This document shows positions 38,860 through 44,136 of a DNA stretch of 44,136 bases, in pieces (positions within the stretch are counted from its first letter, which is position 1; the number at the start of each line of letters is the position of its first letter). The notes beneath the pieces were generated by a model. The model saw only the letters and a program-made list of their open reading frames with translations. It made no database searches and was not told where the DNA came from. A program made the position numbers and the translations under genes. The stretch covers positions 1-44,136 of the forward strand of contig DVMR01000057.1 of the NCBI GenBank assembly GCA_018714845.1, written 5' to 3'. Source of the stretch: Candidatus Ventrousia excrementavium. GTDB lineage: Bacteria; Bacillota; Clostridia; Oscillospirales; Butyricicoccaceae.

Positions 38860-41655
38860 TCACTCTGAAATATACTGAATGGAGATTGTGTAGATACCGG
38901 TGGATGAGTTGCTGCCCCTTGTGCCTAAGGTATAATTCACACCACAGGTATAGCCGTCAAACGAGTAGCCGTCCTCATTCACAATGCTGTAAGCCTCTTC
39001 AATGCGGAAGCGGCTGTCGTCCCCGGACTGAAACTGAAGCTGCACAGAGGTCTCTCCGTTCCGGATGGCGCTTTGAATCTGCGCGACATAGTCATCCACA
39101 CTCAGGTTTGTCTGGTCGGGATACCGGAGCGTTACAGTGTGCACATCGGTGTCTACATGACTCCCTCGGTGAATGACCTCATAATCCTGCCCGCAAACAA
39201 GGCCCGAAGCGGTGGTATACCCTTCTGTCCCCACTCTGCGGGATGCCGATGACGCATAGTACCAGCCTTCCCTGTCCGGATAGCTCCCGGGCGCCAGCTC
39301 TACCTGAAGCTCCCGATTGTCGATGGCAGCCTCGAGCAGCTCTACATAACGCTGGACTTCCGTTTCTACCCACTTGTAATTCGTAATATTCACCACGCCG
39401 CCGGACTCCGCTCTGAGGCGGTAATCAGAGGCGGTGTAGCCGCCAAAGCTGTAGCCGCTGGCCGCCATATTGCTGCAGGCCAGCCTGACAGCCTCGTCCG
39501 TGTAGCCGGAGAGGGTGAGCTGGAATGTTTCGCAATCCATACTCTGAATGGTCTGTTCGATACGCGCCTGAATCTCCACGGCATCGGCGGCGTCCTCGGC
39601 ATCCTGCCGGTCCTGCTCATCCTGCAGCAAGGTCCGCCGGCGGTCCTGCTCTTCACGCACATCGTCCCGATAGAGCCCCAGGGAGGGTGCGGATGTATCC
39701 AGAGAGCCCACCCGGATGCCGGGGTATCGGCTGGGGAGCTCCGTCCGGGCCTGCTCATAGAACAGATACAGCTGTTCCCGCGTCAGCTGGTTTGCAGGCA
39801 GCTCAATGGTGACGCGATATGCATCGTTCAGCTCGTCGTCCGTGGCCGCCTGAAGCGCGGCTTCGGTCTGGAAGGGCAGAGCATCAATGGCGTCGCAGCA
39901 GAGCTGCAAAAAGGCGTCGATGGTCTCCTGCAGCTGCGCGTCCTGTTGGGTCTGCTGCTCCTGCTGCTCCTGTTCGGCCTGTTCCTCGGTGTCGGGAAGG
40001 TCGGCGTTGTCATATCTGGTGCTGGTGCAGACCTGCTTTTGCTGCCAGTTCGAGTGGTCGCGGCCCATATAAGCGTCGCTCTTGAGGAAATAGTCGTAGC
40101 GGACATAGCCTTCGCGGTTGGGGACAGGATCATCCCATGTGGCGTCCACATGGTACCACTCGCCGTCAATCTGCACCAGATTCCAGGCATGGCTTCCGCC
40201 GTTGCCGTAGCCAGTCACATACTCACACGGAATGCCCACGGCTTCCAGCAGCGCCTGATAGGCCTTGGCATACCCTGCGCACACCGCAGTGCCGTTGGCC
40301 AGCGCGCCGTAGGCGGTATAGGATTCGGCAGGGATATTGCCGCTGTAATAGTGCATGTCATACGCGCAGTTGAGCACCAGATAATCGTGCAGCGCTTTGG
40401 CGGCCTCATAATCGCTCATGCCGGAGGTCACAACCTCGGCCGCAATATCCTCGGCCATGGCCTGGACCTCTTCACTGCTTCCAGGCTCGGAAGAGCTGAC
40501 ATCCCAGAGATAATACACACCCAGGGAGCCTGCCGGCTCACCGGCAGACTGGTAGCAGCTCAGCAGGGAAATGCGATACGGGTTTTCTCCGTCCTTGTCC
40601 GCAATTTCAAGCGCAAGCTCCAGCGCGGCAGAGGACTCAAGGTTGTAGGCGCTGACGTCGATTTGGGTCTGCCGCTCCAGAAAACCGTTGATGATGGCGG
40701 CCCGGGCCCCATCCAGGTCGGACAGGCCGGCAGGCACATTCTGCGGGGACTCTGCAGAGGTCTCGCCGTGGTCGGCCAGCTGCATCCACAGGCAGTAGAC
40801 CACGTCAGAGCGGGGACAGTTGTCCTGCGCGGCAAAGTCCAGACCGTCGGTCAGGCCGTTTGACGCGGCCCAGCTGACCGCAGCAGAGGACCAGTCGCTG
40901 CCGCTGGCATCCCCGCCGGCTGCGCGGCAGAGCATGGCCAGAATCTGGTCATAGGCAAGGGTGGCATTGAGGTCAAACCGGCCGCCGCCCACGCCGTTTG
41001 TAATGCCCTGCTCGGCTGCCCACAAAACGGCCTTGTAATAGTAAGCACCGGGGTCGGCCACATCGCTGAATGCGGAAGAGGCGGCCGCCGGCTCAGGTGA
41101 CCCGGCGGCGCGCCACAGAAAAGTCACAGCCTCGGCGCGGGTGACCGTCGCATCGGGAGAAAAGGCAGTGGCCGATGTGCCGGTTGTGACGCCGTTTTCC
41201 ACGGCCCACTGCACGGCATCAGCGTAATAGTCATCGACATTCACGTCGCTAAAGCCGGCGACCCTGCCGGCGTTTGCCGCGTCAGCCTCTGCGTCGGTGA
41301 CAGTGACGGGTCGCCCGTTCGTGGTGTCATACCGCACCAGGAACTGCAATTTGTCGCCGTCAAAGCGCTGATAGACATCGACAATCAGGTTGGCCGGAAT
41401 GGTGAAGCCGTTGAGGTCAGAAAGCGTAAACCGGCCGGCGACCTCCATACAGACAGTGCCGGAAGAAGGCCAGTCATGGGTGTCGGCATATGCGACATGC
41501 GTTCTGTCATCATAAAAGATGATGGTCTCGTGCAGCGTGAGTACTCTGCGGGTCGGATTGGGATCGCCGTTGTCAGCTGCATATGCAGGCAGAGCGCCTG
41601 CCAGCAGGACAGCGGCCAGCAGAGCGGCAACAAGTCTCTGCGTCAGCTTTTTCAT
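38860..41655 (-). CDS. SLH-anchored transglutaminase-like surface protein
   Basis: 931 residues, exported. Signal peptide MKKLTQRLVAALLAAVLLAG...AYA. A short unknown N-terminal domain, then three SLH repeats (about 131-295; GFSDVNVDDYYADAVQWA, ITNGVGGGRFDLNATLAYDQ), which bind cell-wall pyruvylated polymer. A transglutaminase-like protease domain (about 410-515) has the triad Cys459 (NGTAVCAGYA), His489 (GSHAWN) and Asp504 (YHVDATWDDP). A Gln/Glu-rich segment (about 540-580) leads to a C-terminal region with three repeats of about 75-85 residues. No close partner; terminator at 38791-38830. Confidence 0.9.
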   Translation of the reverse strand: MKKLTQRLVAALLAAVLLAGALPAYAADNGDPNPTRRVLTLHETIIFYDDRTHVAYADTHDWPSSGTVCMEVAGRFTLSDLNGFTIPANLIVDVYQRFDGDKLQFLVRYDTTNGRPVTVTDAEADAANAGRVAGFSDVNVDDYYADAVQWAVENGVTTGTSATAFSPDATVTRAEAVTFLWRAAGSPEPAAASSAFSDVADPGAYYYKAVLWAAEQGITNGVGGGRFDLNATLAYDQILAMLCRAAGGDASGSDWSSAAVSWAASNGLTDGLDFAAQDNCPRSDVVYCLWMQLADHGETSAESPQNVPAGLSDLDGARAAIINGFLERQTQIDVSAYNLESSAALELALEIADKDGENPYRISLLSCYQSAGEPAGSLGVYYLWDVSSSEPGSSEEVQAMAEDIAAEVVTSGMSDYEAAKALHDYLVLNCAYDMHYYSGNIPAESYTAYGALANGTAVCAGYAKAYQALLEAVGIPCEYVTGYGNGGSHAWNLVQIDGEWYHVDATWDDPVPNREGYVRYDYFLKSDAYMGRDHSNWQQKQVCTSTRYDNADLPDTEEQAEQEQQEQQTQQDAQLQETIDAFLQLCCDAIDALPFQTEAALQAATDDELNDAYRVTIELPANQLTREQLYLFYEQARTELPSRYPGIRVGSLDTSAPSLGLYRDDVREEQDRRRTLLQDEQDRQDAEDAADAVEIQARIEQTIQSMDCETFQLTLSGYTDEAVRLACSNMAASGYSFGGYTASDYRLRAESGGVVNITNYKWVETEVQRYVELLEAAIDNRELQVELAPGSYPDREGWYYASSASRRVGTEGYTTASGLVCGQDYEVIHRGSHVDTDVHTVTLRYPDQTNLSVDDYVAQIQSAIRNGETSVQLQFQSGDDSRFRIEEAYSIVNEDGYSFDGYTCGVNYTLGTRGSNSSTGIYTISIQYISE
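40775..41264 (-). repeat. 490-bp duplicated SLH module, copy 1
   Basis: Copy inside the transglutaminase gene. It aligns without gaps, at a constant offset of 939 nt, with 41714-42203. The copies are close to identical over most of the length, with scattered, often silent, differences. Confidence 0.9.
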
Positions 41656-41677
41656 AGTGCACCCCTTTTCTTTAAAG

Positions 41678-41699
41678 AAAGGGAGCTTTCGCTCCCTTT
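41678..41699 (-). terminator. Intrinsic terminator of the downstream SLH gene
   Basis: AAAGGGAGC (41678-41686) / GCTCCCTTT (41691-41699), loop TTTC; on the minus strand the stem is followed by a CTTT-rich tract. It lies between the two SLH genes, 23 nt from the start codon of the next one. Confidence 0.75.
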
Positions 41700-41709
41700 G
41701 CAGTATTTG

Positions 41710-42861
41710 TTATGCCAGCTGCATCCACAGGCAGTAGACCACGTCAGAACGGGGGCAGCTGTCCTGTGCGGCAAAGTCCAGACCGTCGGTCAGGCCGTTT
41801 GACGCAGCCCAGCTGACCGCTGCAGAGGACCAGTCGCTGCCGCTGGCATCCCCGCCGGCTGCGCGGCAAAGCATGGCCAGAATCTGGTCATAGGCAAGGG
41901 TGGCATTGAGGTCAAACCGGCCGCCGCCTACACCGTTTGTAATGCCCTGCTCGGCCGCCCACAAAACGGCTTTGTAATAGTAGGCATTGGGGTCGGACAC
42001 ATCGCTGAACGAGGAAGAGGCAGACGCCGGCTCAGGCGACCCGGCGGCGCGCCACAAAAAGGTCACGGCCTCGGCGCGGGTGATGGTCGTATCGGGTGAA
42101 AAGGTTGTGGCCGATGTACCGCTGGTGACGCCGCTCTCTTTGGCCCATGCCACCGCATCGGCATAATAGTCGCTCTCGTGTACATCGGTAAACCCGGCGA
42201 CAGTGTCCGTGGCTGCGGCGGTGCTGCCGTATTTGAACTCAGAGTACTGCCACTTGTAGTCGCCAGTCTCGGGGTTGTTGTAGCAGACCCAGAGCAGATA
42301 GACGGTGTCGGTCCCGTCCTCAGGCAGGGAAAAGGTCACGGAATCGCCCCCGTAAAGCAGCATGCCGGACATGTCCGAAGCGTAGAAATTCGGGTCATAA
42401 AACGCTTCGTTAAAAACGTTGATAATGCCCTCGAGCTTCTCCCACTGGCCGTCGCTGTTCAGATAATACTGCAGGCTCCAGTCGTTGTTGTAGCAGACAT
42501 ACTCCCCCCTGAAATCCTGCTGGACGCCGCCGTCTTCCACGTGGTCGGTCCACAGCACCAGGGAATCGTTCTGCATGGTATAGGGCTCGTAATAAACAAA
42601 CACATAGCCCGCATCGTCCCGAAGGTTGGTCAGCGTAAAGGTCGTCCCGCTGTCAATCAGATGGTAGCCGTCGCTTTCATAGGTCGTCACCGTTTCGTTG
42701 AATGCGTAGTGAAAGGCGACATCCTGCTCGACCTTTGCATATTCGCTCTCAAGGCTGTAGTAGTCAGGCCACAGGCTTTTTTCCATGGCGAACGAGGGGA
42801 CGCTCAGGCCCAGGCACAGGACCGCCGCCAAGACAAGAGACAGAAGTTTGCGCTTTTTCAT
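41710..42861 (-). CDS. SLH-domain surface protein with unknown N-terminal domain
   Basis: 383 residues. Signal peptide MKKRKLLSLVLAAVLCLGLS...SFA. Residues about 28-210 form an unknown domain rich in Tyr and Asp (many Y-x-Y patterns, for example EYVCYNNDWSLQYYLN), without Cys pairs. Residues about 222-383 contain three SLH repeats (GFTDVHESDYYADAVAWA first), ending exactly at the duplication with the neighbour. The N-terminal domain probably carries the function; the SLH part anchors it to the cell wall. The mRNA leader upstream contains strong hairpins. Confidence 0.88.
   Translation of the reverse strand: MKKRKLLSLVLAAVLCLGLSVPSFAMEKSLWPDYYSLESEYAKVEQDVAFHYAFNETVTTYESDGYHLIDSGTTFTLTNLRDDAGYVFVYYEPYTMQNDSLVLWTDHVEDGGVQQDFRGEYVCYNNDWSLQYYLNSDGQWEKLEGIINVFNEAFYDPNFYASDMSGMLLYGGDSVTFSLPEDGTDTVYLLWVCYNNPETGDYKWQYSEFKYGSTAAATDTVAGFTDVHESDYYADAVAWAKESGVTSGTSATTFSPDTTITRAEAVTFLWRAAGSPEPASASSSFSDVSDPNAYYYKAVLWAAEQGITNGVGGGRFDLNATLAYDQILAMLCRAAGGDASGSDWSSAAVSWAASNGLTDGLDFAAQDSCPRSDVVYCLWMQLA
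41714..42203 (-). repeat. 490-bp duplicated SLH module, copy 2
   Basis: Copy at the 3' end of the shorter SLH gene; partner of 40775-41264 in direct orientation. Confidence 0.9.
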
Positions 42862-43040
42862 TTTGCTTTTCCACTCCTTATTTTAAATAGGGCTGTGCGC
42901 TGCCGCCCCGACAAGTGTCCCCGGGGATGGGGCGAGCCCAGCCCCGGGGTGTTTCCTGTCGAGACGAATAAAAGGGCTGTGCAGGTATGTAGGATCCCTG
43001 CACAGCCCGATACAGCACACAACCCCATTAAAGAATTCCC
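42862..43040. other. Leader region of the SLH gene with two strong hairpins
   Basis: No gene. Hairpin A: CCCCGGGG (42919-42926) / CCCCGGGG (42942-42949) with inner TGGG/CCCA. Hairpin B: GGGCTGTGCAGG (42974-42985) / CCTGCACAGCCC (42997-43008), 12 bp; on the minus strand it is followed by TTTTATT, so it looks like a leftward terminator or attenuator ahead of the SLH gene. No convincing minus-strand promoter was found. Confidence 0.55.
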
Positions 43041-43069
43041 TTGTAAAACCCGGAAAATCACTTTATAAT
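43041..43069 (+). promoter_or_regulatory. Strong promoter of the ncRNA candidate
   Basis: TTGTAA (43041-43046), 17 nt, TATAAT (43064-43069). No coding gene starts within 170 nt downstream. Confidence 0.8.
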
Positions 43070-43075
43070 GGGGAT

Positions 43076-43245
43076 GGCGCAGAAAATCTGCTGTGTGGGA
43101 GGATGCTTCTCCTGCATAGGGACGTGGAGAGGTGCGAACTCTCCGCGTCCTGCCCATTTTATTCGCCTTGAGTCTATTGTACTGCATAATTTCTGTGAGC
43201 GCAAGCGATTTTTTACGCGGTCCGGCTTTAGCCGGGCCGTTTTTT
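43076..43245 (+). ncRNA. Candidate non-coding RNA (about 170 nt), class unassigned
   Basis: Bounded by a strong promoter and an intrinsic terminator, without a plausible ORF. Folding by eye: a hairpin GCAGA/TCTGC (about 43079-43091), a strong stem GACGTGGAGAG/CTCTCCGCGTC (43121-43131 with 43139-43149, one G.U, loop GTGCGAA), and a possible long-range closing pairing GCGC and AGAAA (43078-43085) with TTTCT and GCGC (about 43190-43204). A long irregular rod with a central open region and about 170-nt length would fit 6S RNA, but no specific signature was recognised. SRP RNA, tmRNA and tRNA are unlikely. Confidence 0.5.
43218..43245 (+). terminator. Intrinsic terminator of the ncRNA candidate
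   Basis: CGGTCCGGCT (43218-43227) / AGCCGGGCCG (43230-43239), 10-bp stem with one G.U, then six T (43240-43245). Confidence 0.9.
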
Positions 43246-43640
43246 GCCAGCTGATGCCCGCCTGTGTTCGTCCGCTGCCGGCTGATTTTATTCAAGCCGG
43301 AGCCGGCAGTTCGGTTTGCTAAAAATCTTGGCGCTATCGGGCAGTGCAATGTAGACAGTGTACTGCGCTAATGATTATGCAAAAACGCATGAAAACCGTA
43401 AGACGGCCGGGAAAAACATCCCGGTCGTCTTGGACCTTTTGATTTCCCCCGATCAAAGGGCAGGTGACCTTTGCCGGCGACGATATTTTTACCAAAGAAC
43501 ACATACTTTACCGCGACCTTTGCCGGCGCATGAACACCGGCTTTCAGGACACCTTCAATTCGCCGAACACGAACCTGAGCTGTGTGAAATTACACCGATA
43601 AGGTATAATAATTTTCGCAAATTGAAAAGAGGATAAAAGA
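43246..43640. other. Gene-poor stretch with a hairpin and possible gene relic
   Basis: A 13-bp hairpin AAGACGGCCGGGA/TCCCGGTCGTCTT (43400-43412 with 43419-43431, one G.U). The 14-nt sequence GACCTTTGCCGGCG occurs at 43466-43479 and 43515-43528. A frame at about 43442-43602 reads VTFAGDDIFTKEHILYRDL and then MNTGFQDTFNSPN before a stop; it may be a relic of a gene but has no start codon. TATAAT at 43604-43609 could be a promoter -10, without a good -35. Confidence 0.35.
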
Positions 43641-43716
43641 AGACATGGTTTGCAGAACTCTGGTAGAATGAAGTTGCGACACTAACCATTCTGAAAGGAG
43701 ACAGCAAACCATGTCT
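43641..43716 (+). repeat. 13-bp inverted repeat embracing the transposase start codon
   Basis: AGACATGGTTTGC (43641-43653) and GCAAACCATGTCT (43704-43716) are exact complements; the second arm contains the transposase ATG (43711-43713), and the ribosome site AAAGGAG (43694-43700) is in the loop. AGAATG/CATTCT (43665-43670 with 43687-43692) can pair inside. A TGGTAGAAT extended -10-like sequence (43661-43669) lies between the arms. Confidence 0.7.
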
Positions 43717-44136
43717 GAGAAAATTGTACAACTAAACGAGGCCGTAATCAAGAGCGAACTCAAGGAGCTGGTACGAGGCAGCGTAGAGGAAACCCTCAAC
43801 GAACTGCTGGAGGCTGAAGCGGAGAAACTTACCCAGGCAGCCCGGTACGAGCGCAACGAGCAGCGGCAGGGTTATCGCAGTGGCCACTACAGCCGCAACC
43901 TCACCACCACTTCCGGGGACGTTACCCTGAAGGTACCCAAGCTCAAGGGGATCTCCTTTGAGACCGCCATCATTGAGCGGTATCGCCGCCGGGAGAGCAG
44001 TGTAGAAGAAGCTCTCATTGAGATGTACCTGGCAGGCGTATCCGTCCGGCGTGTGGAGGACATCACAGAAGCGCTTTGGGCAGCAAGGTGTCTCCGGCCA
44101 CCATCAGTGAGCTGAACAAGAAAGCGTATGTCCACA
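43711..44136 (+). pseudogene. IS256-family transposase, frameshifted and truncated by window end
   Basis: MSEKIVQLNEAVIKSELKE, YERNEQRQGYRSGHYSRNL, GDVTLKVPKLKG, ETAIIERYRRRESSVEEALIEMYLAGVSVRRVEDITEAL are typical of the Mutator/IS256 N-terminal half. The frame is lost after GCGCTTTGGG (44071-44080): reading on gives AARCLRPPSVS and stop TGA at 44113-44115. Inserting one G in the 3-G run restores W-G-S-K-V-S-P-A-T-I-S-E-L-N-K-K-A-Y-V, the expected family sequence. So a one-base deletion, or a sequencing/assembly error, inactivates it. The catalytic DDE part lies beyond the window. Confidence 0.9.

Larger units (their letters stand above)
43641..44136 (+). mobile_element. IS256-family insertion sequence, left part
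   Basis: Defined by the transposase; the element runs out of the window. The left end is not certain: it may lie around 43580-43640. Without the right end the terminal inverted repeats and target duplication cannot be shown. Confidence 0.55.

Noticed and set aside
43121-43149. tRNA T-arm (GAGAG-GTGCGAA-CTCTC resembles one)
   Set aside because: The loop does not fit TTCRANY, and no acceptor stem, anticodon arm or CCA end surrounds it.
43076-43245. SRP RNA or tmRNA
   Set aside because: The conserved SRP tetraloop/helix 8 sequence and the tmRNA ends are absent.
43358-43636. 92-codon ORF before the IS
   Set aside because: No family resemblance, no ribosome site, composition unlike neighbours, and it runs through a strong hairpin.

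Overview
The window is GC-rich chromosomal DNA of a Gram-positive anaerobe, most likely a gut Clostridia of the Oscillospiraceae/Ruminococcaceae type. This is inferred from the rimP-nusA-rnpM-ylxQ-infB order, pyruvate phosphate dikinase, a Na+-pump decarboxylase operon, SLH surface proteins, consensus SigA-like promoters and strong AAGGAGG ribosome sites. No rRNA, tRNA or CRISPR array was seen.

Layout. 1-461: 3' end of alr. 539-12560: a long rightward translation/RNA run (rimP, nusA, rnpM, ylxQ, infB, rbfA, nrnA, truB, ribF, M20 peptidase, ComEC-like hydrolase, DUF3006). From rbfA onward the genes overlap by 4-29 nt, but two blocks of modular palindromic repeats (2222-2664 and 5756-6745) interrupt the run. 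12592-15961: ppdK and a stand-alone pyruvate-kinase C-terminal domain. 15960-17311: a methyltransferase (-) and an acetyltransferase (+). 17364-22109: leftward operon ywiB-argS-S41 protease-unknown acidic protein. 22182-26574: oxaloacetate-decarboxylase-type Na+ pump (oadA, gamma, biotin carrier, oadB) plus a creatininase-family gene, behind a structured leader. 26659-31437: XRE membrane regulator, Nif3-like protein, ATC-hydrolase-like protein, collagen-like surface/spore protein and a hemerythrin-CheX fusion. 31460-37666: leftward F-type ATP synthase operon atpBEF(HA)GDC. 38124-42861: a small membrane protein and two SLH surface proteins that share a 490-bp duplication. 43041-43245: a promoter-to-terminator unit without an ORF (ncRNA candidate). 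43641-44136: the start of an IS256-family element whose transposase is frameshifted.

How it fits together. PPDK, the PK-C protein and the decarboxylase all act at the PEP/pyruvate/oxaloacetate node. The decarboxylase would turn decarboxylation energy into a Na+ gradient.

The strongest unusual signals are: (1) an ATP synthase with no separate delta gene, in which only the delta C-terminal domain is fused to the N-terminus of alpha; (2) mosaic clusters of palindromic modules, shared by both blocks in opposite orientation, inside the translation operon; (3) an elaborate RNA fold with a tandem G.A element in the oadA leader; (4) an unassigned about 170-nt RNA gene. All family names come from reading motifs by eye. 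No database search was possible.
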